Assembly (NCBI RefSeq): GCF_042263505.1
Contig: NZ_JBHKFI010000020.1
Coordinates: forward strand, 1-64,000
From: Bacillus_BE sp042263505
Lineage (GTDB): Bacteria; Bacillota; Bacilli; Bacillales; Cytobacillaceae
Direction: 5' to 3'
DNA: 64,000 nucleotides
Shown here piece by piece: positions 25,710 through 33,304 of this stretch (position 1 is the first letter of the stretch; each line of letters begins with the position of its first letter). Under the pieces are notes generated by a model. That model ran no database searches, had not been told where the DNA came from, and saw only the letters and a program-made list of their open reading frames with translations. Position numbers and translations under genes: made by a program.

Positions 25710-26172
25710 GGAACAATTAGATAGATTATATCAACAGATAGCAGAAGTTGTTGTAGAAACTATTCCAGAAGAATGGTCTAAGGTTTATTTATACGGTGAG
25801 GTTGTTGAAGGTTCTCAGACTGCTTACTTTTATTATTATCCTGAAGGTAGTGATAAACCAATATACAGTCATGATATAACTGAACTATTTACTGTTAGTG
25901 AGCTTGAATACACAGAAAAATGGCATCGATTAGTTGATTTTATTCAAGATCTTTGGAGAACATTTAAAGATAATAGTCAAGAGTCTTGGATAAATTTCAC
26001 TATGGTTTTTGATAAGATAGGAAAGTTTCATATTGATTTTAATTATGATGATCTTTCAAAGATAGACTCTCATGAAAGGAAAACTATTTGGAAGTATGAA
26101 CATCTTGGCATAATACCTAAAAGTAATTCTGGGAAAAAGCATTTAGAAAAATATCTTTCTAGACTGGAATAA
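25702..26172 (+). CDS. YezG-family (DUF600) immunity protein
   Basis: The 156-residue acidic protein opens MNEEQLDRLYQQIAEVVVET and continues IPEEWSKVYLYGEVVEGSQT, the pattern of YezG/DUF600. YezG protects B. subtilis against the YeeF endonuclease. It overlaps the orphan nuclease tip by 8 bp with GGAGGGAG upstream, so the cognate toxin-immunity pair is preserved even though the toxin lacks its delivery part. It may also protect against toxins of neighbours. Confidence 0.88.
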   Translation: MNEEQLDRLYQQIAEVVVETIPEEWSKVYLYGEVVEGSQTAYFYYYPEGSDKPIYSHDITELFTVSELEYTEKWHRLVDFIQDLWRTFKDNSQESWINFTMVFDKIGKFHIDFNYDDLSKIDSHERKTIWKYEHLGIIPKSNSGKKHLEKYLSRLE

Positions 26173-26207
26173 TTTTTAACTCAAGTTAAGGACGAAAAGA
26201 GCGAGAA

Positions 26208-26246
26208 GAAGCAGAGGGACGTTTCTCAGCTTCCTTTTTATTTTAC
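26208..26246 (+). repeat. REP-like hairpin element, copy D
   Basis: GAAGCAGAGGGACGTTTCTC followed by AGCTTCCTTTTTATTT matches the left half of copies at 39204, 39902 and 40778. GAAGC and GCTTC pair and a T-run follows, so it may also terminate the toxin-tip transcript. Confidence 0.65.
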
Positions 26247-26357
26247 GACTTTAGTCAGCTTTTATTTTCTTGATTCCTAAGAATAAAGATTCCTCAAGGG
26301 TGGCTATCAGAGTGGATAAAAGAGATAATAGAAGTTCCGAGTAAATAGGAGGTTATT

Positions 26358-26626
26358 ATGGATAGTAGGAAAGAGCAGTTAACTAGGCAAGTAAAAACGG
26401 TAATAAATATTCTTGAGATTATTCTAACGAAATAAAAAAAGATATATTTCAATTAATATATAGAAGATATAAGAATGCATTGGAAATTCTAGAAAATAAT
26501 AAAGATATTAATGGAATAAATATTGTTGGTGGTGTAAGAGCCTATATGGATAGTTATAACGACTATCAAAATCCATTTTTAGGAGAATTACATAAGGCGG
26601 AAAACCTCCTAAAAGAGTTATTATAA
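26358..26626 (+). pseudogene. Frameshifted small gene after the immunity gene
   Basis: AGGAGG and ATG 26358 open MDSRKEQLTRQVKTVINILE. After a one-base shift near 26410 the frame continues IKKDIFQLIYRRYKNALEIL to FLGELHKAEKLLKELL and a stop at 26626. The join would give about 88 residues. The family is not recognised. It may have been part of the toxin locus. In 26627-26863 I see no further gene. Confidence 0.6.
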
Positions 26627-26863
26627 TTTAATTTTTGTAACATTGGTGTTTGTCAAGAAAGTTGCCACATGTTATTTCCAAAAAAAATCCTAATATTTTG
26701 AGTATTTGAAATTACGTGTCTTTCGCAACTTGAAAGACCGAGCAAGGTGGGTTCGATGTCATGGAAGCGATGTTAAATCAGCCATTAGCGCTGCACGAAT
26801 GGCTGCATCTAAATTTGAATTTATTATAGCGGTACGTTGAGACTTTTTGAGGGGGTGCTAAAT

Positions 26864-27652
26864 TTGAACTTGAAGCTTGAAGGACGTGTAGTATATGTCA
26901 CAGGCGGCAGCCGCGGTATTGGCAAAGCTATTGTTACTACTTTGCTCAGTGAGGGGGCTTTCGTGGGAACGTGTGCTCGTAACCGGGAGGAGTTAGAACA
27001 GTTGCGTAACTCGTTACCAGAAACAGCGCGTTCTAGACTCACCATCCAGGAATGCGACGTTCGTAACCTTGAAGCTGTTCGCGCAGCCGTTACTTACACA
27101 ACCGAACAGTTTGGTCATCTTGATGGCATAGTGGCAAATGCAGGATTTGGGACTTCCGGGCGAGTGCTGGAAACACCAATCACTGAGTGGATGACACAGT
27201 ATGAGATAAAACTGCTGGGCGTCCTTAATCTGGTGCAAGCAGCTGCTCCTGCCTTGCGTCAATCCGATGCTGGCCGTGTGGTGATAATGAATGGTGTCAC
27301 GGCACGCGTACCGGATCGCGAGATGGCTGCAGTAAGTGCAGCGCGAACCGCCATAAGCAACGTTGCGTATTTACTGGCAACTGAACTCGCTTCTGACGGG
27401 ATTTGTGTTAATGTAGTAAATATCGGAGCAATCGAGACAAACCGTCAGCGTGCTCGATTCGAGAGTTCCGGTTCCTCAATGACTTATTCTGCTTGGGCCA
27501 AACAGGAGGCGGAACGTCGAGGAATTATTCTTGGCAGATTTGGACGAACAGATGAAGTCGCACCGTTAGTTATGCTGCTCCTTTCTCCACTTTCGTCATA
27601 CATCACTGGAAGCTCGATTGACATAGCTGGAGGTCTAAATGCAAGGCCTTGA
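26864..27652 (+). CDS. Short-chain dehydrogenase-like protein lacking the catalytic triad
   Basis: TTG 26864 is six bases after GAGGGGGTG; TTG 26837 has no site. The 262 residues form an SDR fold with VYVTGGSRGIGKAIV for NAD(P) binding and DGIVANAGFG. The usual Ser...Tyr-x-x-x-Lys is replaced: the segment reads VVIMNGVTARVPDREMAAVS then AARTAISNV, with Gly, Val and Arg at those places. It may bind a cofactor without normal redox catalysis. Base composition is visibly more GC-rich than the neighbours, suggesting acquisition. No partner gene is intact. Confidence 0.8.
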   Translation: MNLKLEGRVVYVTGGSRGIGKAIVTTLLSEGAFVGTCARNREELEQLRNSLPETARSRLTIQECDVRNLEAVRAAVTYTTEQFGHLDGIVANAGFGTSGRVLETPITEWMTQYEIKLLGVLNLVQAAAPALRQSDAGRVVIMNGVTARVPDREMAAVSAARTAISNVAYLLATELASDGICVNVVNIGAIETNRQRARFESSGSSMTYSAWAKQEAERRGIILGRFGRTDEVAPLVMLLLSPLSSYITGSSIDIAGGLNARP

Positions 27653-27672
27653 TTGTGCTAGTGGTTAAAGAC

Positions 27673-27837
27673 ATGGGAGAAGCGAGTGGCACTGTCAGGA
27701 TCGATTTGTTGGGAAAGTGGTTGTTCCTCAGTGTGGAAGGAAAAGCCGATGCTGAGCATGTCACTGCGGAAGTTGCGAAATTTATGAGTTGCATAACAAT
27801 TGCCAATCTTGTTTACTTCTTCAACATTGAAGCTTAA
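27673..27837 (+). CDS. Short ORF, probably a truncated gene
   Basis: ATG 27673 opens MGEASGTVRIDLLGKWLFLS and ends after 54 residues. It shares the higher GC content of the SDR gene at first, then turns AT-rich near KFMSCITIANL. That suggests a gene cut off by a junction near 27785. No family is recognised. Confidence 0.3.
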   Translation: MGEASGTVRIDLLGKWLFLSVEGKADAEHVTAEVAKFMSCITIANLVYFFNIEA

Positions 27838-27869
27838 TAAGGTTTGAACTAGTAGATAGCGTAACAAAC

Positions 27870-27912
27870 AAAAAGCCAATTCTTCCATGGCGTAGGAAAA
27901 ATTGGCTTTTTG
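27870..27912. terminator. Terminator after the SDR unit
   Basis: AAAAAGCCAATT (27870-27881) and AATTGGCTTTTT (27900-27911) form a 12-bp stem with T's on both strands. Confidence 0.8.
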
Positions 27913-28098
27913 AATTAAAAACTCTTAGGTAAAGGGCAACACGAAAATAAGCCTTCCATATTAAAAATTTTGGTAAAAAATTTTTTTATAATTAGAGCTT
28001 TTAAGAAACAAAGACCTACAGAATTAAATTCATCTGAATTTTTTTGATTAAGCAACTTGTTGTTGATTTAACATAAGATTCATACGGTCAGATCTTAA

Positions 28099-28425
28099 TT
28101 ATGAAGCATTATAAACTAACGTAACAAGATCAAGATGGACTTTAGCTATTTTTCCGGTACGATAACAAACGTTGTTTAGTTGAAAATATCCCTTGAGATA
28201 AGCATTCACTCGTTCTACTGCAGTATAATGTTTAAAGATTGTTTTCCTAGCTTTTGATCCTCGTGCTGGAGCCGTGTATTTTCTAAGATCAGTTAATTTT
28301 TTAACTTTGTAGACCTTTTGACAGAGATCATCATTCGATAACGGGCAGTTAACACATTCTCTAGGCCTTGAATATTTTTCATCAATGAACGATGATTTAA
28401 AACAAACATTCTAAACCAGTCTTCA
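28099..28425 (-). pseudogene. C-terminal remnant of a DDE transposase
   Basis: The minus strand reads HYTAVERVNAYLKGYFQLNN and VCYRTGKIAKVHLDLVTLVYN then a stop, with a Cys-containing segment (RPRECVNCPLSNDDLCQKVY) before it. This R-x-ERVNA-LK-YF-L segment is the catalytic Glu region of IS4/IS1182-like transposases. The front two-thirds are missing and no inverted repeats could be matched. Confidence 0.7.
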
Positions 28426-28497
28426 TATTTATTTTCTAATTATACCTTGAATTAACTTTGTTGCAATCATCAGTCTTTCCCTAAAATTTGGTGGAAA

Positions 28498-28698
28498 ATG
28501 GTATTAGAATCTGTATTAAGAAAAAGTGATATTCATTTTGATAAAAGATACGGGCTGTGTTATCCTATTGGGAATCAATTAGTTTTGCAAGTTGCATTAA
28601 TTGGACGAAGAGAATTAAGTGAAGAAGAAATTGACGATATTTTTGAACGTAACTACAATCTGATGAGTACAATTAATTATCTTTTTGGAGGTGTTTGA
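28498..28698 (+). CDS. Hypothetical 66-residue protein
   Basis: ATG 28498 has GGTGG close upstream. The sequence (MVLESVLRKSDIHFDKRYGL, then IGRRELSEEEIDDIFERNYN) has a plausible composition but no recognised family. Its last codons carry the GGAGGTG used by the next small ORF, so the two may be cotranscribed. It could also be the tail of an older gene. Confidence 0.4.
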   Translation: MVLESVLRKSDIHFDKRYGLCYPIGNQLVLQVALIGRRELSEEEIDDIFERNYNLMSTINYLFGGV

Positions 28699-28700
28699 AC

Positions 28701-28874
28701 ATGAACAGAGCTCGGAAAGTAACTGGTAAAAATGCTTTTAAAATAGGTGAAGCAGTTTCAGGAGTACGAGCTGTTATTCCTTCCAAAAATGGAAAAGAAG
28801 AAACAGGGGTAGTTGTGTATAAACGAAAAGCAGTATATAATGATGACCCTTATAAAAAACGAGCTAGAGCATGA
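28701..28874 (+). CDS. Hypothetical 57-residue basic protein
   Basis: ATG 28701 has a strong site GGAGGTG (28687-28693) eight bases upstream, inside the end of the previous ORF. The protein is rich in Lys and Arg (MNRARKVTGKNAFKIGEAVS, KNGKEETGVVVYKRKAVY) and would probably bind nucleic acid. No family is recognised. It is below the usual length limit for gene callers. Confidence 0.5.
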   Translation: MNRARKVTGKNAFKIGEAVSGVRAVIPSKNGKEETGVVVYKRKAVYNDDPYKKRARA

Positions 28875-28920
28875 ATATTGAGAAGGGAGGAAATCTCTCT
28901 TCTCTTTTTTATGTAATAAA

Positions 28921-29177
28921 CGTCGCGTTAAATCCATTACCAGTTTTCTAGAAGAATTAGTGAATGAGGACTATAACTCCAGTCAATTAAGTCATTGGGT
29001 ATGCACATATTGGATTTACAACCTCAATCAAAAAGATGGCGAAAATCACTTAAATGTCGCCATTACAAGAGCGAGTAGGAAACCATTGTCATTACAAGCA
29101 TCGAGCCGGATGAACTGAACGTTGGGAACACATCACAATTTGTGCCAAAATATAAAATCGTATCTAAAATACGCTAA
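28921..29177 (+). pseudogene. C-terminal remnant of a superfamily I helicase
   Basis: The frame reads WIYNLNQKDGENHLNVAITR, shifts once, and continues IVITSIEPDELNVGNTSQFV and KYKIVSKIR to a stop at 29177. LNVAITRAR is motif VI of large DNA2/NAM7-type helicases found in defence islands. Only the end remains. It lies ten bases before the orphan CRISPR leader fragment. Confidence 0.65.
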
Positions 29178-29187
29178 GGCCGTCGCC

Positions 29188-29220
29188 AAAATCTGTGTCT
29201 ATTTTCTTGACGTAGTATCA
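29188..29220 (+). repeat. Exact 33-bp copy of the CRISPR leader end
   Basis: The stretch from AAAATCTGTGTC to GACGTAGTATCA is identical to 95-127, which ends eight bases before the first CRISPR repeat. Here no repeat follows. It may be the scar of a second, deleted array or a recombination junction. Confidence 0.8.
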
Positions 29221-29331
29221 AAAGTTTTAGTGATAAAAAAGAGTCCTTACTCTGTAAAATTAAAGACAAGTGATGGTACATGAGGTTTTTAATAACAATA
29301 GCTTGTCTATAATGTTGCACATTAAATGAAT

Positions 29332-29369
29332 AAAGGTACATCACAAATTTAAAGTGGTGTACCTTTTTG
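29332..29369 (+). terminator. Terminator hairpin
   Basis: AAAGGTACATCAC (29332-29344) pairs with GTGGTGTACCTTT (29354-29366), with T's beyond. Confidence 0.65.
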
Positions 29370-29501
29370 TTTTTATTAGCCTCTAAATGACCTCATTTAC
29401 TACCACATAAAACACAAAAAAGTTAAATATTCACAGCGACTTTATTACTATGCTAAAATAAGAACAAATATTCTGAAAACAAATATTTAGGTGGTGAATA
29501 A

Positions 29502-29775
29502 ATGAAAGAATATACGGTTAAAGAGGTAGCTGACCTTGTAGGAAAACATGAAGAAACAGTCAAGCGATGTTTCGCTCAGGTAAGTTGCCCAATTTTTATT
29601 GAAACAGCGAAAAAGAAGGATGGAGATTTCTGAATCTGATTTAATAAACATGAATCGTATTTTGCCCCTTAAAGAAGCAGAACAACCATTTTTATTCTTT
29701 TTTATTTTGTATTTGTGTTTATCAAGCTTTGTTTTAAATATTGGAGTAGTAGGACTAACGATCAATTTTTTTTGA
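29502..29775 (+). pseudogene. Frameshifted excisionase-like HTH protein with a membrane tail
   Basis: ATG 29502 after GGTGGTGA opens MKEYTVKEVADLVGKHEETV, a MerR/excisionase-type helix-turn-helix. The frame shifts near 29580 and reads NSEKEGWRISESDLINMNRI, then a membrane span to a stop at 29775. Two frame changes make it non-functional as it stands. Confidence 0.6.
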
Positions 29776-29886
29776 TATTTTGGCTACGTTTGAGTATGTT
29801 ACTGTTTTTCCATTCTTATTCAATAAATCAATCGCTTGTTTACCTATCTCAACCGGAACGATTACTTCGTTTTTGATGACTTTCAT
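29755..29886 (-). CDS. Short ORF resembling a TnpC-type transposition regulator
   Basis: Forty-three codons on the minus strand read MKVIKNEVIVPVEIGKQAID and LLNKNGKTVTYSNVAKISKK. The A-ID-L---GK-VTYSNVAK pattern resembles the start of the small DUF6262/TnpC proteins of Tn554-like elements. It lacks their coiled-coil remainder, so it is probably a fragment. Confidence 0.35.
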   Translation of the reverse strand: MKVIKNEVIVPVEIGKQAIDLLNKNGKTVTYSNVAKISKKIDR

Positions 29887-30047
29887 AAGTTCTGACTTAC
29901 GTATTTATAAGAACTTTTATAAACCTTATTGCGGTCTATGACAGCTACGATTTATAGATTGACTTATTGTTCTTGAGGATGGACAAATTATTAATTTTAA
30001 AGATATATGTGGAATATCCTTTAAAATCTTAACATGAGGTGTTGAAA

Positions 30048-30326
30048 TTGGAAAAAGATGAAAAATATTTAAGAGCTAAAAAAAAGGTGCAAAATCTTAA
30101 AGCGTTTTATATTCATTTAACGGTCTACATTCTGGTAAACATCATGCTTTTTTTCATAAATTTATTATCTGATGCGGGTAATTGGTGGTTTTTATATCCA
30201 CTTGGAGGCTGGGGAATTGGTGTTCTAGTCCATGGATTATCGACAATTGCATTTTTTAATTTTGGTTCAGATTGGGAAGAGAGAAAGATAAAAGAATACA
30301 TTGAAAAAGATAAGATAGAACGTTAG
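30048..30326 (+). CDS. 2TM domain protein
   Basis: TTG 30048 lies about seven bases after GAGGTG. GTG 30039 and TTG 30042 are alternatives that would sit on the site itself. The 92 residues have two membrane helices (FYIHLTVYILVNIMLFFINL and GGWGIGVLVHGLSTIAFFNF) and charged ends (WEERKIKEYIEKDKIER), the layout of the 2TM (PF13239-type) family. Members are often found alone or joined to histidine kinases or LytTR regulators. Nothing here shows a partner. Confidence 0.75.
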   Translation: MEKDEKYLRAKKKVQNLKAFYIHLTVYILVNIMLFFINLLSDAGNWWFLYPLGGWGIGVLVHGLSTIAFFNFGSDWEERKIKEYIEKDKIER

Positions 30327-30638
30327 ATTTATAGCTTTATTGTAATAATTAATAGGAAGTGGAAGTTGCTTTATTATTTGCTATATAGGGGTACAGACAG
30401 CAAAACGGAAATATTGCACGTTAAGGCTCAATCCGTTGATATTAAAGCCAAGTTTCAAAAACGTCTTATCCAAATCATCCTTAAAAGTGCTGAAATTAGC
30501 ACATTTACAGCATCAAAACTCATTACCAAAATCAAAGTACCGTTTGCTGAAGAGTGAATACCTTTTTGGTAAGTTCTTAGCGTAAACATAACAAGTATTT
30601 GTTATAAGTTAACTTGCTTACCGTACAAAATTTCCGAA

Positions 30639-30782
30639 ATGTTGGCGAGACCCCAAGTAGAGTCATTATTAACCACTTTATTTGATGAAGTAGAAAGTGG
30701 TTATACAAATCCAGAGCAATGTTTGGGAAAAATTATAATTTGTGCAAAGAAAGACAATGGTGAAATCGTATTTTTAGGTTAG
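30639..30782 (+). other. Short ORF of 47 codons, probably a fragment
   Basis: The reading MLARPQVESLLTTLFDEVES continues GYTNPEQCLGKIIICAKKDN to a stop and has protein-like composition. No ribosome site precedes it. It may be the tail of a lost gene. The rest of 30327-31118 holds only the hairpin at 30904. Confidence 0.3.
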
Positions 30783-30903
30783 AAGTTTTTAGGGTGTTAG
30801 GACTTCTTGAAGTAACGGGGGCTTTAGTTTAAGGAGCGTACGGAAACATTGTTGTGGTAAAAATTTTGTTGTTGTAGTAGTAAATGAGGTCATATGTCGT
30901 ACA

Positions 30904-30955
30904 AAAGGATAGATGTAAACAGGTATACTCTTCTGTTCATCTATCCTTTCTTTTT
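30904..30955. terminator. Strong terminator hairpin
   Basis: AAAGGATAGATG (30904-30915) pairs with CATCTATCCTTT (30938-30949), followed by CTTTTT. Confidence 0.75.
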
Positions 30956-31118
30956 AACCCTATTGATGTGTGACATTATAACAAATCGTTTAATTATAGG
31001 TTTTCATAATTATTTTCTTGACTTTTAATAAAATGAATTGGACTCCTTATCTAGTACACCGTGCACTTAATACCCATATACATATTTTTTGACAAGAACG
31101 ATTATGACGCCAAAGTCA

Positions 31119-31541
31119 TTATGATTTTTCTGCAAGTGTAATAAGCTTTTCTACAGTTTTAGGTATTTCTTCCTTTAATATGAGTTTCATGATAGACAAA
31201 AGTAAGAACGAAGTTGGTCCGGATACTTCAATTCGAAAGGTTACTTCATTTTCTCCATTACTCATTTCTTTTATTGAATGATGCCAGTCCATTTTTCCAC
31301 CCATTGGTAAAAAGAAACGATCTGTGTAGCGAGTATTTGGTTCGCACTCAATTATTTTATATTTTCTTGCCGGTTGGTCCTTGAGTTTTAATTCCCCAGT
31401 TGCTCCAAGCTGAAAAGGACCATTAATCTTTGCCCACTCCAAGCCCGCATCCCAACTAGTCCGATTTGGTACATCTGCCCATAACTGCCAAATTGCATCT
31501 TTATTCGCTGTTGTCTTTTTTGTCACTTCCAGAACCTGCAT
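31119..31541 (-). CDS. SRPBCC-family (polyketide cyclase-like) protein
   Basis: The start is taken at ATG 31541, nine bases after GGGGAGG; an in-frame start 17 codons earlier lacks a site. The 140 residues have the SRPBCC/START-like plan: VLEVTKKTTANKDAIWQLWA, DVPNRTSWDAGLEWA, RYTDRFFLPMGGKMDWHHSI and a long C-terminal helix. Such proteins bind hydrophobic ligands. The TetR gene 113 bp upstream on the same strand is the likely regulator. Confidence 0.82.
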   Translation of the reverse strand: MQVLEVTKKTTANKDAIWQLWADVPNRTSWDAGLEWAKINGPFQLGATGELKLKDQPARKYKIIECEPNTRYTDRFFLPMGGKMDWHHSIKEMSNGENEVTFRIEVSGPTSFLLLSIMKLILKEEIPKTVEKLITLAEKS

Positions 31542-31654
31542 TGTTGTTACCTCCCCGATTATCCCTATAATGATGACTAATCCAATAATCACACAAACAA
31601 CAGTTAGTAATGCTTTCTTTTTTTTCTCATTTCATCACTTGTCTTTTATTTTTG

Positions 31655-32242
31655 TTAAAAACCTCTGGTTATAATTCGCATTAAAATATCTACTTGCGGG
31701 ACATGATAATCCTCACCCAATACCATTACACCTGAAAGAACCGTCAGGTAGCTAGATATAAGTTCTACTAGGTTTCCATCTGCAATTTCTCCTGCATTTT
31801 GTCCTTCCCTAAATAATGGCAATAGACGATTGACATAGGCTTCCATTGGATATTGCCGAATAATTTGTTTCGCTTTCTCAGGTACACCATCCGAGTTGCG
31901 TGCCTGAAGAATCAGCTTGAAATAAGGGGCCTTGCTCTCATCAATAATTGACTCGGTAAGTTTCTTTATTTTGTCTAGTGGGGAACCATCAGCATGATAA
32001 AGATCATCAATTGAAGATAGAGACGCTTCAATGGCAACCTGAATAAGTGTGGTAAAGATATCATCTTTCGATTTAAAGTAACGGTAAAAGAGACCTTGAC
32101 TTATGCCAGCTTCATCAGCGATCATGCTCATTTTTGTTCCGATAATTCCACGCCGGGAAAAAACTATAAGGGCTGAATTCATGATTTGTTCTCTGCGCTC
32201 ATCGCGTATTTGGTTCAGTTGTTCTTGGTTAAATGGTGCCAT
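31655..32242 (-). CDS. TetR-family regulator
   Basis: The 195 residues open with a TetR HTH (REQIMNSALIVFSRRGIIGT, MSMIADEAGISQGLFYRYFK) and a helical effector domain. It lies upstream of the SRPBCC gene on the same strand. A 19-bp palindrome (32297-32315) sits in its promoter region, so it probably represses its own two-gene operon. An AGGAGAGA site precedes the ATG. Confidence 0.88.
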   Translation of the reverse strand: MAPFNQEQLNQIRDERREQIMNSALIVFSRRGIIGTKMSMIADEAGISQGLFYRYFKSKDDIFTTLIQVAIEASLSSIDDLYHADGSPLDKIKKLTESIIDESKAPYFKLILQARNSDGVPEKAKQIIRQYPMEAYVNRLLPLFREGQNAGEIADGNLVELISSYLTVLSGVMVLGEDYHVPQVDILMRIITRGF

Positions 32243-32296
32243 GAATCTTCTCTCCTTTATTTATTATGATATCTACCAATATTATTCAAATTGATG

Positions 32297-32315
32297 AATG
32301 AATGAGTCATTCATT
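32297..32315. promoter_or_regulatory. TetR operator palindrome
   Basis: AATGAATGA-G-TCATTCATT is a perfect 9+1+9 palindrome 55 bp before the TetR start codon. It is a likely binding site for that repressor. Confidence 0.7.
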
Positions 32316-32570
32316 ATAAATTATAAATGTACATCTATGTCTTGCCAAGTGACAAATTTATTTAATTTGTATCGAATTTTTTATCAACAAACATCAGATT
32401 TTGAAGGTGCTAAGACTAACATAAAAAATCGTTTAGAAAGCAAGGATTCTATTATATTCCTTGTTAAAGATAAACAAGAGTATGTGGGATTTACTCAACT
32501 TTATCCCACATTTTCATCAATATCTATGAAAAGAGCATGGATATTAAATGACTTGTATCTGGTTCAATGC
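32298..32570 (+). pseudogene. 5' part of a GNAT acetyltransferase cut by foreign sequence
   Basis: The frame reads LFNLYRIFYQQTSDFEGAKT, IIFLVKDKQEYVGFTQLYPT and RAWILNDLYL, the first half of a GNAT protein up to the strand before the acetyl-CoA loop. After 32570 the similarity ends in unrelated sequence that leads into the structured element at 32721. The enzyme lacks its cofactor site. The nominal start lies within the TetR operator. Confidence 0.65.
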
Positions 32571-32720
32571 GTTTACTGGTTTTATCTAGTTGAGCCTGGC
32601 TATCTTGGTCTATCAAATAGGGGATACCTCTTCTGTGTGGTAGTGATTTCTCGTCAATCTCACTATACCAAAGAACGAGGTGTTTTTTCATTTATTAACA
32701 TGAGCGTCAAGCAAACTATT

Positions 32721-32936
32721 AGATAAAGTGAAACTTCCATCAGTGGGGGTTTTCTTCATCCCCCACTGATGGTTAGTTGAACCAATCACGCTCATAGCGC
32801 CACGTCCTGTGGCTTCGCCTGACTAGGACCTCCTGTCCGTCGTCGGACCTTTACGGGCAGTTGATCCCCCACCTATCTTCTTTGCATACGCAAAATTTTG
32901 AGGTGGGGGTCTTACTGCCCGTTAAGGCGGGATAAA
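32721..32936. mobile_element. Structured ORF-less element, copy 1 (IS200/IS605-like or omega-RNA-like)
   Basis: It shares its boundaries (ATAAAGTGAAACTTCCATC ... GTTAAG, GGGATAAA) with an inverted copy at 45666-45994. It holds a perfect hairpin CCATCAGTGGGGG/CCCCCACTGATGG (32737-32772), short stems around GCCACGTCCTGTGGC, and a nested stem ACGGGCAGT/ACTGCCCGT enclosing CCCCCACCT/AGGTGGGGG (32853-32922). Stem positions differ between copies in a paired way. There is no transposase gene. Assignment to an IS200/IS605-type omega-RNA or end is inference. Confidence 0.6.
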
Positions 32937-32945
32937 TATCAAACA

Positions 32946-33060
32946 CATCGTGAAAAGTTTGTTTTAATTTTTCAATAACCGCATCTAGTTCTGCTTGCGT
33001 TTCAAAATAAAGACCTCGCCGCTTCTTGGGCGAAGCGCCCTTGATGGTATTCCTAACTTA
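32946..33060 (-). pseudogene. Short coding remnant beside the element
   Basis: The minus strand reads KKRRGLYFETQAELDAVIEK and LKQTFHDVFDIYP, a charged helical segment that looks like real protein but has no start. It reads straight into the end of copy 1. The family is unknown. Nothing further is supported in 33061-33257. Confidence 0.35.
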
Positions 33061-33257
33061 AGAGGTTGGGGAGATTGATGGGGAACTGTTTAAGAATGCC
33101 GCCAGAAAAATGCAGCCGATGCGATTGATAAAACCGAGAAGTCACCTGTTAATAACGGGCGGCCTTTTTTATTTGCTGATAACAACCAAACTTCATATAA
33201 TATGTGCAAAAATTCAAACTATTTTTACATTTTCGTAACTAAAGATAAACAATCAAT

Positions 33258-33293
33258 CTATACGATTAATCTTGTAATAAAAATATCGTATAG
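33258..33293. promoter_or_regulatory. Inverted repeat before glpQ
   Basis: CTATACGAT (33258-33266) and ATCGTATAG (33285-33293) are exact reverse complements 18 bp apart, ending at the ribosome site. It may be an operator or a 5' leader hairpin. Confidence 0.5.
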
Positions 33294-33304
33294 GGGATGA
33301 GAAC

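Noticed and set aside
30366..30557. 63-codon ORF with LYRGTDSKTEILHVKAQ
   Set aside because: It is protein-like but has no start site; probably a leftover of decayed DNA.
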